46,363 bases of DNA from Nitrospirota bacterium (GTDB taxonomy: Bacteria; Nitrospirota; Nitrospiria; SBBL01; JAADHI01): assembly GCA_029261155.1 (NCBI GenBank), contig JAJDBW010000049.1, positions 1 through 46,363 on the forward strand, given 5' to 3'. The stretch's first letter is position 1; every line of letters begins with the position of its first letter. Below are positions 34,463 through 42,267 of this stretch, in pieces. Below the pieces are notes generated by a model that worked only from the letters and a program-made list of their open reading frames with translations, did not search any database and was not told the DNA's origin. Both the position numbers and the translations under genes were made by a program.

Positions 34463-34509
34463 AGCTGGGGGCCTCCTGAAAACCGTATTGTTGGTACAGA
34501 AGCGCCATC

Positions 34510-34692
34510 TTATTTGTCTTTAGACAATGCGATAAAAGCCAAACCTTTGGCCCTTGATCCTGAGCCTTCGATTCCGCTTTTTTTAATTCCGGTTTTTTTA
34601 GGAAGCCGTACCCTTAAAAATACTTCGGACAACAAGCATGCCGCCCTTTTTGTTTGGGCAATGGAAAGATAAGCATTAGTAGACCGTTTCAT
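34510..34692 (-). CDS. small basic protein of unknown function
   Basis: 60 residues from ATG 34692 (a longer frame reaches 34716). It is rich in Lys and Arg (VRLPKKTGIKKSGIEGSGSR). No domain is recognised and the ribosome binding site is poor. It is listed because it fits, with about 50-bp gaps on each side, between the P-loop and HTH genes on the same strand. It could be a chance frame. Confidence 0.3.
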   Translation of the reverse strand: MKRSTNAYLSIAQTKRAACLLSEVFLRVRLPKKTGIKKSGIEGSGSRAKGLAFIALSKDK

Positions 34693-34742
34693 AAGAATAG
34701 GTTCCGTATGATCCATCGGGAGCGGTGGCCCGACTTAAGCAA

Positions 34743-35015
34743 TCAAGACCGATTTTCAATTAAGCGTATAGTTTGAAAAGGATTTTCTAAACATTCGGCT
34801 TTTAGTTTTTTATCCGGGAGAACCGTGAGAATAATGTAGTTGAACACATGGGCTTCGGATAGATGTTGAATTTGTTCTTCCCCAATGTCGGGATCGTCGA
34901 TAAGCAATGCCCGAATTCCCAGATCTTGATAATGCTCCATTAAAAAAGAAGCGAGTAATGATTTTCCCGAACCCGATTCTCCACAAATGACAATGAGTTT
35001 GGTATATGTTTTCAT
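34743..35015 (-). CDS. miniature P-loop NTP-binding protein
   Basis: 90 residues. An intact Walker A, ICGESGSGKSLLASFLMEHY, is followed by IRALLIDDPDIGEEQIQHLS, where LLIDDPD could act like Walker B. The fold resembles small nucleotide or polynucleotide kinase-type P-loop proteins but is much shorter than those enzymes, so it is either a minimal domain or a regulator. ATG 35015 lies downstream of a very good promoter with an operator-like palindrome (35060-35088). It leads a three-gene operon (P-loop, basic ORF, HTH) and is divergent from an XRE regulator. Confidence 0.65.
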   Translation of the reverse strand: MKTYTKLIVICGESGSGKSLLASFLMEHYQDLGIRALLIDDPDIGEEQIQHLSEAHVFNYIILTVLPDKKLKAECLENPFQTIRLIENRS

Positions 35016-35059
35016 GAGCGCCTTGTTTCAGTTGGGGAAAATCGTACAGGATAAATCGC

Positions 35060-35088
35060 AATATATACGTTAAATACGTATTAGTCAA
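35060..35088 (-). promoter_or_regulatory. promoter with operator for the P-loop operon
   Basis: On the minus strand TTGACT (35088-35083), a 17-base spacer and TATATT (35065-35060). The spacer carries the inverted repeat ATACGT-N5-ACGTAT (35065-35081), so a repressor bound there would block RNA polymerase. The divergent XRE protein is the obvious candidate. Confidence 0.7.
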
Positions 35089-35123
35089 GAAAAATATGCG
35101 TTTTTAGTGTATAAAAAGGGCTT

Positions 35124-35537
35124 ATGGTCGATTATAAAAAAGAATATGCAAAACGATTGAGAGCTGCAATCAAGGGAGCCGGCCTGTCTCAAGTCGAGTT
35201 ATGCCGCCGGACCCAGATCCTCACCCAAACCCTGACGGGATATCTCAATGGCGGATTGCCACGCAACATCAAGGATTTGGAATCGATCGCCCGGGAACTT
35301 CAGATCTCAATTGATTGGCTCCTCACCGGCAAGGAAGTCAAGGCGGGCATTACCCAAGTTGGCGAATCGATTTCAGCCTATGGGCGTGTGGGCTATAGCG
35401 AGGAAGAAAAAGCGGTGATTGAAGAGTACCGTCAGGCCGACGACAAGTCGCGCGAAATCGGACGAATGGTCTTTCGAATGAACCCGAGAGGCACTAAGAC
35501 AAAATCCAAAGCACAAAAAAGCAAAAAGGCGCGATGA
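35124..35537 (+). CDS. XRE-family HTH regulator
   Basis: 137 residues with a standard helix-turn-helix (residues 8-68: RLRAAIKGAGLSQVELCRRT, QTLTGYLNGG, ELQISIDWLLTGKE), a middle region that may support dimers and a Lys-rich tail (TKTKSKAQKSKKAR). A TATAAA at 35110-35115 lies only eight bases before the ATG, so its message would be leaderless or nearly so. It is divergent from the P-loop gene and likely binds the ATACGT repeat between them. This looks like the immunity-repressor side of a phage- or island-type cassette. Confidence 0.75.
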   Translation: MVDYKKEYAKRLRAAIKGAGLSQVELCRRTQILTQTLTGYLNGGLPRNIKDLESIARELQISIDWLLTGKEVKAGITQVGESISAYGRVGYSEEEKAVIEEYRQADDKSREIGRMVFRMNPRGTKTKSKAQKSKKAR

Positions 35538-35599
35538 GCGCTGCGCTTTCCTCGCAGATTAAATGGGTTTGAAATGAGAAGGAAGTGCGGTGGAAAAAG

Positions 35600-35672
35600 T
35601 GAGCCGCCTCGGGATCGAACCGAGGACACCCGCCTTAAAAGGGCGATGCTCTACCAACTGAGCTAGCGGCTC
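35600..35672 (-). tRNA. tRNA-Lys (TTT)
   Basis: Read on the minus strand, acceptor GAGCCGC pairs with GCGGCTC. The D arm is GCTCAGTTGGTAGAGC. The anticodon loop CTTTTAA within TCGCC/GGCGG gives anticodon TTT. The T arm CTCGGTTCGATCCCGAG is intact, and discriminator A is at 35600. CCA is not encoded, unlike in tRNA-Cys of this window. ACTTTTTCC follows and may help termination. Confidence 0.95.
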
Positions 35673-35693
35673 TCTTTTTAAAAACGGTGTCCG

Positions 35694-35722
35694 TTCTAAC
35701 ACGTTCCCGAATCTACTGTCAA
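35694..35722 (-). promoter_or_regulatory. tRNA-Lys promoter
   Basis: On the minus strand TTGACA (35722-35717), a 17-base spacer and TTAGAA (35699-35694), about 22 bp before the tRNA 5' end. Confidence 0.55.
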
Positions 35723-35749
35723 ATTTGGCTCAGCGGATGTTCCCCATCC

Positions 35750-38512
35750 TCATTTGGGCCTCAAGGCCTCAAGCTCTGCGTCCCGCCGGTGATAACCGCA
35801 GGCTTCAATCAAGCGCGCCGCCTCATCGAAATGCCCCTTGAATTTCCCTTCCATCTCTATTCTGGAAAGGGACAGCGTTTCACCGTCTTCAATAATTTCA
35901 AAGCTTTTCTCCGTCAACTCTGAACCCTCAACCGTCAACTGCATTTTTATATTCCGGCAAGCCTCCAGCGCATAGTCCGCAAGATAGAGTTTCATGCCGC
36001 CATAAGCCGCGATGTCATGGGCCTCGTCGAGATCGGCCCAAGATTTTAGGAAACGCCGTTGATGCCGGTACAAGCCGGCGCGGGCAAGCAGGCCGCGAGG
36101 CAAATAATGCTGAGTACCCGCTTTCCGCAAGCCCACCACTGCTTCATTCAGAAAAGGCTCTGCCTCGGAAAAATCATAGGATTCTTCTTGTAGGTTTTGA
36201 AACAAGGCGGTTTGGCCAAGAGAAAGCTGGTCGAGGGCAATACCGAGAAGATAGTACCAACCCTCTTTTCCATATTTTAAAGTCGTTTCCGCTCGGTCCC
36301 TTACTTCTTGAAAACGCCCCAAAGACAGTAGCAGGTCACAATATTCAAATCCCTGCACGGAATAGAAATAGGGGTATTCCGACCGTCTTTGTTGGTGCAT
36401 GTGTTCTGCTTCTTTAAAGAGAACCTTGGCTGCATCCAGATTACCCATTTGATGATAAATATTCGCAACTGTGGTTCGCTTGCTTTCCATTTGAAAGTCA
36501 TCTTCGCTTCGGTCCGAAAAGTTCACACTTTCTATGGCATGTGTTTCGGCCGCTTGTAGATCTCCCATGGTGAGCAAAAGTTCGCTGATATTCCCTGCTT
36601 CCAGTGCTGCTTCGGCCCAATTTTCTTGTTTGATTCGCATTTCTAGGCCCGCTCGCATTGGCTGGACCGCTTCGCGTAGCCGCCCTAGCGCGCGCAGACG
36701 AAATCCGGCCCAGTTTAACGCATCCGCTTGCCAAAGATTGCTTAAGGTTTCTATTGGTATCGACCATAGAGATTCAAAAAAACTCGACACGCAATTGAGG
36801 TCCGCGCCAAAAGCCCCGAGTAGATGTACCGTGTAGGCTTTTTCTTTCCTGCGTATCCGTTCCCAATACACATCTTCCAAGGCCTCTTGATGCCGCTCCG
36901 CCAGACAGCCATGCCGGACGGCGGCGAAGAGGGGTTCCATCTCTTCGAGGGTGTCGGGCAATGCTTTTTCAGGAAGATTTTTGTAATAGTCATACAGCCG
37001 GCCGTGGGCCGCGCGCCAGGCCTCGGGCTTGCCGTTTTTCAGCCCTTCGCCAAAATGTTCCCGGACGAGGGGGTGGCAGTCCAAGGTGTCGGGCCGGTGG
37101 CTGCTTTTGGGCGCGATGAGTTTGATCTTTCTCAAGCCTTCCAAAAGTTGTAGGTAGTGCGTAGCGTCCAATGAGGCGAGGGCCTCCGTCAGGCCGGGAA
37201 TGGAATCTTCTCCAAGGACGGCGTCGAGGGCGGCGTGTTCCACGGGATGGTCAAAGAGGCCGAGCAGAGACAACAAAGCCACTTCGGGACTCGATGCGCC
37301 GAACTGCAGGGCAAAGGCTTCGATAACGCGCCGGGGGTGACGCCCTTTTTCGATGGGGATGTCGAGATCGGGTATCTCGAAGGCCTTTTGAACGCCGTGC
37401 CCCGGAAAGAGATGCAGGTATTCGGCCAGCAGGCTTACGGCCAGGGCATGGTTGCCAAAGGCATGGACGGCCTGTTCCAATTCCCCTTCACTTCCGCGAA
37501 CGCCTCTCAGTTCGAGCAACTTTCTGCCCGCTTCATCGGAGATCTGTTCCAGGTCTTCCTGTTTTGTGGTCTTCGGATAACGCCTGAGTTCGGGGACGTT
37601 TTCACGGGTGGAGATGATGCACAGGCCCCGGTTGCGTTTCGCCAAGTCCTTAATCAGCATCGCCAGGGCGGGATCTTTGATTGCGCCTTTTTCAACATCC
37701 AAGCCCGATTGCAGCGGTTCCAACCCGTCGAGAATGAGGAGGGTCTTGCGTTGGCCAATCAGTTTGGCGAGCCGTTTCCCCTTGTCCCAAGCCGAGCCCG
37801 CTTCCGGGTTTTCGTCGCCAAACCATTTAAGCGCAGCGTGGATAAACTGATCCGCAGAACTGACATATTCGTTCGTGCCCTGCGAATAAAAAGACCAGGC
37901 ATAGACTCTCTCCGCGCCCCGGTAGTGGTCCCAGCGCATCTTTTCCAACCATTTATTGAGCAAGGTCGATTTCCCCATGCCGCCGTAGGCGACAAAACTG
38001 ACGACATGAATTTTGCCGGAGTCCCAGGCTTCATTTAAAAGTTGAAGTTCTTTCTGTCGTCCGAAGAGTGCAAAACCCGTAAGGGGCAGCCGCTCGGTAT
38101 AAATGTGTTCTTCACTGAGTTCGGCATATTGGATTTTTGCCGAATTCAATTCGGCGAAGTCTTTTTTGATTTGCCCGATTAAGCGCTTGAATTGATCACT
38201 CTGTTCGCTTTCTTCACTGAAATCCGCATAGGTAAAAATGGACAAGCGCTTCGGCAAGTCACAGGACGACAACATCAAAGGGATGATTTTTTTCTTTAAA
38301 TTGAGGGGAGATTCTGTTTGGAGCATGACGCCTTCAAACTGGGCGAATTCACTCTTCACCCAATTCGGGGATAAAACGAGGATCGTCTTTTCACAGGTTT
38401 CGACGGCCCGTTCCATATTGATGAGGCTGGGCAGACCAATTTCGAAATCGCGATAATCGATGTGGCACGGAATCCCACTCTTCTCTAAATTAGGAAGAAG
38501 ATAGGACTTCAC
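35750..38512 (-). CDS. TIR-STAND NTPase-TPR protein, 5' end removed by an insertion sequence
   Basis: The remaining open frame, from GTG 38512, is 920 residues. Residues 1-100 are most of a TIR domain: CHIDYRDFEIGLPSLINMER and ILVLSPNWVKSEFAQFEGVM, with Glu55 or Glu60 as candidate catalytic glutamates. Residues 145-480 are a STAND/NB-ARC-type NTPase: Walker A YGGMGKSTLL (Lys181), Walker B TLLILDGLEPL (Asp262), sensor-like CIISTREN. Residues about 520-890 are helical repeats of TPR type. TIR-STAND proteins are known or suspected phage sensors that use the TIR to destroy NAD. The first 26 residues lie beyond the IS481-like element at 38544-39410; joining at the target duplication gives an in-frame ATG at 39453. 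The natural gene would encode 946 residues. The truncated product lacks the first TIR strand and is probably inactive. Confidence 0.85.
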   Translation of the reverse strand: MKSYLLPNLEKSGIPCHIDYRDFEIGLPSLINMERAVETCEKTILVLSPNWVKSEFAQFEGVMLQTESPLNLKKKIIPLMLSSCDLPKRLSIFTYADFSEESEQSDQFKRLIGQIKKDFAELNSAKIQYAELSEEHIYTERLPLTGFALFGRQKELQLLNEAWDSGKIHVVSFVAYGGMGKSTLLNKWLEKMRWDHYRGAERVYAWSFYSQGTNEYVSSADQFIHAALKWFGDENPEAGSAWDKGKRLAKLIGQRKTLLILDGLEPLQSGLDVEKGAIKDPALAMLIKDLAKRNRGLCIISTRENVPELRRYPKTTKQEDLEQISDEAGRKLLELRGVRGSEGELEQAVHAFGNHALAVSLLAEYLHLFPGHGVQKAFEIPDLDIPIEKGRHPRRVIEAFALQFGASSPEVALLSLLGLFDHPVEHAALDAVLGEDSIPGLTEALASLDATHYLQLLEGLRKIKLIAPKSSHRPDTLDCHPLVREHFGEGLKNGKPEAWRAAHGRLYDYYKNLPEKALPDTLEEMEPLFAAVRHGCLAERHQEALEDVYWERIRRKEKAYTVHLLGAFGADLNCVSSFFESLWSIPIETLSNLWQADALNWAGFRLRALGRLREAVQPMRAGLEMRIKQENWAEAALEAGNISELLLTMGDLQAAETHAIESVNFSDRSEDDFQMESKRTTVANIYHQMGNLDAAKVLFKEAEHMHQQRRSEYPYFYSVQGFEYCDLLLSLGRFQEVRDRAETTLKYGKEGWYYLLGIALDQLSLGQTALFQNLQEESYDFSEAEPFLNEAVVGLRKAGTQHYLPRGLLARAGLYRHQRRFLKSWADLDEAHDIAAYGGMKLYLADYALEACRNIKMQLTVEGSELTEKSFEIIEDGETLSLSRIEMEGKFKGHFDEAARLIEACGYHRRDAELEALRPK

Positions 38513-38543
38513 CCAATGTTTATCCTTATGTGTTAGAAAACAT

Positions 38544-39410
38544 CGCGTTGTTTACACATTTGTTGATCCATGAAAGTGTTCAAATAGCTTTTCATAAGGG
38601 GTCATGTCGCCAATGCCCTTGTGGGGTTTGACGGTATTATAAAAGTTAATGAAACGCAACAGGCTGATCTGTCTTTGCTTTCTATCCGTAAATTGTTCTC
38701 TTTTATGCCACATCTCCATCAAGGTCCGAATGACCCGTTCCGCTTTGCCATTCGTTTGTGGCCGCTTGCAGCGCGTGAACTTCTGTCCCATCCCGGCTTC
38801 CCGGCATAAACTCACAAAGGCGTGGCCCTCGGTCCCCTTGTATTCCTTGCCGTTGTCCGAATAGCTGTATTCAAGGGTATAGGGGCATTCTTCGAGTACC
38901 TGCTGGAGAAAGGCAGCAGCACTATACTGTGTCTTGTCCGGATAAATGCCCGCATAAAGCTCACGAGAAAAATCATCAATGCCTACAAACAGATGTTCTC
39001 TTGGCCGGGTGGCCTCTTCTCCTTTAAGGAGGGGCAGGCGCTTCGTATCAAAGTGAAGCATCTCGCCAGGGTAAGACTTGTTGTATCGCCGGGCTTCCTG
39101 TTTTCGTTTCTCCTCAAGCGCTTTTTCAACCTTGGCTAAACGCTTCAGACCGAACTGCATGGTCTTGAAGCGATTGTTGACACTTCGGCGCGGAGAAAAT
39201 TCTTGTTTCCTGGCCCGCGCCAGAACCTTGTAAATCGTTGGTCTCGATACCCTAAAATGATCGGAAAGCACGGCGGCCTTCCACTGCCCTGTTTTCCACA
39301 AACGCCAGATCTCCTGTCGATCCAGCGGCGTTAACCTGATCCGCTTGTGCATCACCCTGTCTACAGAACCTCCTCTTCGTTAAATTACACGAAATTCTGT
39401 AAACAACGCG
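38544..39410 (-). mobile_element. IS481-like insertion sequence in the TIR-STAND gene
   Basis: The outer limits carry 13-bp inverted copies of CGCGTTGTTTACA (38544-38556 and 39398-39410). The most economical reading is an element of about 859 bp (38548-39406) with TTGTTTACA/TGTAAACAA ends, flanked by a 4-bp direct repeat CGCG; because CGCG is its own complement, it can be counted in either. It contains one transposase gene. The host gene becomes readable across the site when the element and one CGCG are removed. Confidence 0.85.
38552..39352 (-). CDS. IS481-family DDE transposase
   Basis: 266 residues from ATG 39352 (a GTG lies one codon earlier). An N-terminal helix-turn-helix (LWKTGQWKAAVLSDHFRVSR and PTIYKVLARARK) is followed by an integrase-core domain. 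Its acidic residues are visible in LHFDTKRLP, YSYSDNGKEYKG and RPQTNGKAERVIRTLMEMWH. The C-terminus INFYNTVKPHKGIGDMTPYE is typical of the IS481/IS3 group. The stop codon TAA is formed inside the terminal repeat. It is rather short for the family (often over 300 residues) but has all catalytic residues, so the element may still be mobile. Confidence 0.9.
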   Translation of the reverse strand: MHKRIRLTPLDRQEIWRLWKTGQWKAAVLSDHFRVSRPTIYKVLARARKQEFSPRRSVNNRFKTMQFGLKRLAKVEKALEEKRKQEARRYNKSYPGEMLHFDTKRLPLLKGEEATRPREHLFVGIDDFSRELYAGIYPDKTQYSAAAFLQQVLEECPYTLEYSYSDNGKEYKGTEGHAFVSLCREAGMGQKFTRCKRPQTNGKAERVIRTLMEMWHKREQFTDRKQRQISLLRFINFYNTVKPHKGIGDMTPYEKLFEHFHGSTNV

Positions 39411-39453
39411 CATATTTCTTACAACTGACATTTATCTTTTTGTGCTGGTTCAT
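39411..39453 (-). pseudogene. severed first codons of the TIR-STAND gene
   Basis: Reading minus from ATG 39453 gives MNQHKKINVSCKKY, open up to the insertion site. Joined through one CGCG to the other side it continues ARCFLTHKDKHWVKSY, which is the expected first strand and loop of a TIR domain, in phase with the 920-residue frame. The start overlaps the end of the PLA2-like gene by 35 bp. Confidence 0.65.
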
Positions 39454-39787
39454 AGAACAAAAAGGGAGGCAAATTGGTCACTATCCCTGAAAAAATCTCC
39501 TCATTTGCTTTACAATTTGCTCTACATAAAGGATTATCAATAGCATTACAAGTCCCTTCCCAACCTTGGGAAAGTGTTAAATCACATGTCGTTTTATCGC
39601 TTTGGCAAGTATCAAAGCAAACATCATGGTCATTACAAGAATCCGTAAAAATACCGATTGCATCAGCTAAACAAACCAAGCTTCCAGTCAGTATGGGAAG
39701 GAAGGGCCCATGAAAAAGTATATGTGGAACATAGACGGGATGTGTAGGAGAAAACAGAGGGAACCTTAACGTCAGGAGTTCCACCAA
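39419..39787 (-). CDS. phospholipase A2-like small protein
   Basis: 122 residues from TTG 39787 (GTG 39784 is an equal choice). The core DSCNDHDVCFDTCQSDKTTC (residues 49-68) has the secreted PLA2 pattern: cysteines around a His54-Asp55 pair followed by C-F-x-x-C and a CD. Further cysteines (80, 88, 92) follow at PLA2-like spacing. The N-terminus is hydrophobic (PLFSPTHPVYVPHILFHGP) but not a clean signal peptide. PLA2 enzymes cut the sn-2 acyl chain of phospholipids using this His-Asp pair and calcium. The gene is co-directional with, and originally overlapped, the TIR-STAND gene. No ribosome binding site is obvious. Confidence 0.6.
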   Translation of the reverse strand: MVELLTLRFPLFSPTHPVYVPHILFHGPFLPILTGSLVCLADAIGIFTDSCNDHDVCFDTCQSDKTTCDLTLSQGWEGTCNAIDNPLCRANCKANEEIFSGIVTNLPPFLFYEPAQKDKCQL

Positions 39788-39844
39788 AGTTTATTTATTA
39801 TGCGATTTATTAACTAGGGGATATTCGCGCGCCATCCCCATATT

Positions 39845-40474
39845 TTAAGATGCCTTGGGGCCTTCGAGCAATACGGCTGTGCCGACGGCGGAAAGAAGGA
39901 TAACTTGTGTATCGATACGGTGATGGTCGAACGACGCGGCGACAACGGCATTGGCACCCACCAACGCGGCTTCCGCCTTTAAAAGCTTGAGGGCTTCCAT
40001 GGTTCCGCGCTTAAATTCTGCTTGATATTCGGTGCCCGTGGGCGAAATCGAAAGATCACTTAAATCGACCACGACACTGCCATGGACCAGGCCGAAATAT
40101 TTTCCGATACGCTTGCCTTCCACTCTTTGCGTCGTGGCCACGAGGATGGCTTGAGATCGATTTTTGGCCGGCGATTTTGCCGCGGCAGAGGCTTTTCCTT
40201 CTTGAGGCTCCTTTGAAGTGGTCGAGGTGGAGGGATAAGTTTCATGCGTCGGTTCGCCTTCCAATGCGTCCTGGGATTTCTGTTGCTTTCCCCCTCGGGT
40301 TAAGATACCGCTGCTTTGGGGCGGAACCGTCGTAAAGGATTCTTCTGGCGAAGGATCAAATCCGGATAGAGAATCTTCCTCTTCGGTTTTATACTTTTCC
40401 TCGGTGATCGGTGTGTGACACTGCACACATCGGTCTGCCACGCGCTGTTGGGTCCCGCAGATCGGACAAATCAT
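39845..40474 (-). CDS. zinc ribbon plus YbjQ (UPF0145)-like domain protein
   Basis: 209 residues from ATG 40474, supported by GGAGG eight bases upstream. Residues 1-24 form a zinc ribbon (MICPICGTQQRVADRCVQCH). Residues 25-110 are a polar, disordered linker rich in Glu, Ser and Pro. The C-terminal ~100 residues are a YbjQ/UPF0145 domain (ILVATTQRVEGKRIGKYFGL, GANAVVAASFDHHRI), a pentameric fold of unknown role sometimes called heavy-metal-binding. Its ATG overlaps the purN stop by ATGA, so it is translationally coupled to purine synthesis genes. Confidence 0.75.
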   Translation of the reverse strand: MICPICGTQQRVADRCVQCHTPITEEKYKTEEEDSLSGFDPSPEESFTTVPPQSSGILTRGGKQQKSQDALEGEPTHETYPSTSTTSKEPQEGKASAAAKSPAKNRSQAILVATTQRVEGKRIGKYFGLVHGSVVVDLSDLSISPTGTEYQAEFKRGTMEALKLLKAEAALVGANAVVAASFDHHRIDTQVILLSAVGTAVLLEGPKAS

Positions 40475-41127
40475 GGTAATGCCTCCGTGCAAGGTTTTGA
40501 CTGGATGCGAACGTGACGACCTTCAATGGCCAAGTGCCCTTCAGCAATGCCTTGAACCACCTCAACCAACAGTCGATGTTCTTCGACAAGAATCCGCTCC
40601 GTCAAGCTAGACTCGGTATCGCTCTGTAAGACGGGAACCGTCGCTTGGGCGATAATCGGGCCATGGTCCATCTTCTCATCCACAAAGTGGACGGTGCACC
40701 CACTCACCTTCACACCATAAGCCAGGGCCTGCCCTTGGGCCTGCAAACCGGGAAAGGCGGGCAGAAGACTGGGGTGAATATTAACAATCCGACCCGGCAT
40801 CGGCGCAACCAAGGCAGGGCTCAATAGACGCATATAACCCGCTAAAACAAGTAGATCAACCTCGTGTTCCTGTAGATTTCTAAGCAGGGCTTCGTCATAG
40901 GCCTCCCGGCTATCATGGTCTTTCGGGTCTAAAAAAACGGCATCAATGCCATGTTTTCTTGCCCGTTCAAGGGCCTGGGCTTCTTTTTTATTGCTCAAAA
41001 CGACGGCGATTCGGGCCTGCAGCCGACCCAGCTCGATGGCGTCAATGAGGGCCTGTAGATTACTCCCTCGACCCGAGGCCAGAACGCCAAGGATCAGTGG
41101 ACTTGAATTCGAGCCCGGCTTAGACAT
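40471..41127 (-). CDS. purN: phosphoribosylglycinamide formyltransferase
   Basis: 218 residues. LGVLASGRGSNLQALIDAIE binds phosphate at the N-terminus. The catalytic region GRIVNIHPSLLPAFPGLQAQ, with the catalytic His (IHPS) and VDEKMDHGPIIAQ, is present. It transfers a formyl group from 10-formyl-tetrahydrofolate to GAR, step three of purine synthesis. The start overlaps the end of purM by 8 bp, and the stop overlaps the zinc ribbon/YbjQ gene by 4 bp. Confidence 0.95.
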   Translation of the reverse strand: MSKPGSNSSPLILGVLASGRGSNLQALIDAIELGRLQARIAVVLSNKKEAQALERARKHGIDAVFLDPKDHDSREAYDEALLRNLQEHEVDLLVLAGYMRLLSPALVAPMPGRIVNIHPSLLPAFPGLQAQGQALAYGVKVSGCTVHFVDEKMDHGPIIAQATVPVLQSDTESSLTERILVEEHRLLVEVVQGIAEGHLAIEGRHVRIQSKPCTEALP

Positions 41128-42151
41128 AACGGACCTGAGGCTTTCCTTTGACGATGTGACCGATCACAAAGGCCTCCTGCCGAAGGCGCTGCAGAATTGA
41201 CATCGCTTGCTTAAGTTCCTTTTCATTGACCACGAGGATCATGCCAATCCCCATGTTAAAGGTTGAATACATTTCGTGATCATTGATTTTGCCCAGCTTC
41301 TGGAGGATTTGAAAAATCGGGGGAATAGTCCATGCGCCCCTTTGAATTTGAGCGCAAGCGCCTTCTGGCAGTATTCTTGGAAGGTTTTCGGTAATCCCTC
41401 CTCCGGTAATATGCGCCGCACCTTTAACTGTAACACTTTTTAAGACTTTTTGGATGGCCTTCACATAAATTTGAGTCGGTCGAAGCAATTCTTCACCCAG
41501 GGGTCGCTCGAGCCCTTCCAGCTTGTCTTTTACGGTATAGCGTTTTTTATCGAATAATAGCTTTCGAGCCAGCGAAAAAGCGTTGCTATGTAAGCCTGAG
41601 GAAGGCAGCCCGATCAAGACATCCTTTGCGCGAATCTTCCGGCCATCGATGATCTTTTTCTTCTCGACAACGCCGACGGAAAAACCCGCCAGATCGTATT
41701 CTCCCGGCGGATAAAATGAAGGCATCTCTGCCGTCTCCCCGCCAATGAGCGCGCAACCCGCTTCCTTGCAGCCTTGGGCGATGCCTTTGATCACCTGGAC
41801 CGCGACACGCGGTCGGAGTTGACCGGTCGCAAAATAATCGAGAAAGAAAAGCGGCTCCGCGCCGGTAACGATCACATCGTTGACACACATTGCCACCAAA
41901 TCGATCCCCACGGTATCGTGCTTGCCCGTCATAAAAGCGATCTTCAACTTGGTGCCGACACCGTCCGTCCCGGAAACCAAGACCGGGTTTTTATATTTTT
42001 TTGCCTTGAGGGAAAACAAGCCGGCAAAACCGCCGATGCCTCCCATCACCTCGGGTCGGAAGGTTGAGCGGACAATGGGCTTAATCTTCTCCACCAGGCG
42101 ATTCCCTGCGGCTACGTTTACGCCTGCCTTTTTATAAGCCGATTGTGTCAT
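41120..42151 (-). CDS. purM: phosphoribosylformylglycinamidine cyclo-ligase
   Basis: 343 residues of AIR synthetase. Typical segments are YKKAGVNVAAGNRLVEKIKP at the start, VSGTDGVGTKLKIAF, GAEPLFFLDYFATG, ALIGGETAEMPSFYPPGEYD and AHITGGGITENLPRILP. It closes the imidazole ring with ATP. It leads the purM-purN-(zinc ribbon/YbjQ) operon and has a promoter at 42268-42297. Confidence 0.96.
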   Translation of the reverse strand: MTQSAYKKAGVNVAAGNRLVEKIKPIVRSTFRPEVMGGIGGFAGLFSLKAKKYKNPVLVSGTDGVGTKLKIAFMTGKHDTVGIDLVAMCVNDVIVTGAEPLFFLDYFATGQLRPRVAVQVIKGIAQGCKEAGCALIGGETAEMPSFYPPGEYDLAGFSVGVVEKKKIIDGRKIRAKDVLIGLPSSGLHSNAFSLARKLLFDKKRYTVKDKLEGLERPLGEELLRPTQIYVKAIQKVLKSVTVKGAAHITGGGITENLPRILPEGACAQIQRGAWTIPPIFQILQKLGKINDHEMYSTFNMGIGMILVVNEKELKQAMSILQRLRQEAFVIGHIVKGKPQVRYV

Positions 42152-42267
42152 GCGGTTTTTGGCTCCATCCCTAGATATCGAAATCGTAAATCGTGTTTTT
42201 GTTGATCATCAAATGCGAAAGACCATTCCACATTGGCATTCCGTTTTTGTATGAAATAATTTTTGGA

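Noticed and set aside
35600-35672. tRNA-Lys as an attachment site for the HTH/P-loop cassette
   Set aside because: The cassette lies on the correct side, but I found no second copy of the tRNA end near 34.1 kb and no integrase.
38512-38551. GTG 38512 as the true start of the TIR-STAND protein
   Set aside because: The frame upstream (CFLTHKDKHW) still matches a TIR domain and runs to the insertion element, so this GTG is only the first start codon left after the break.
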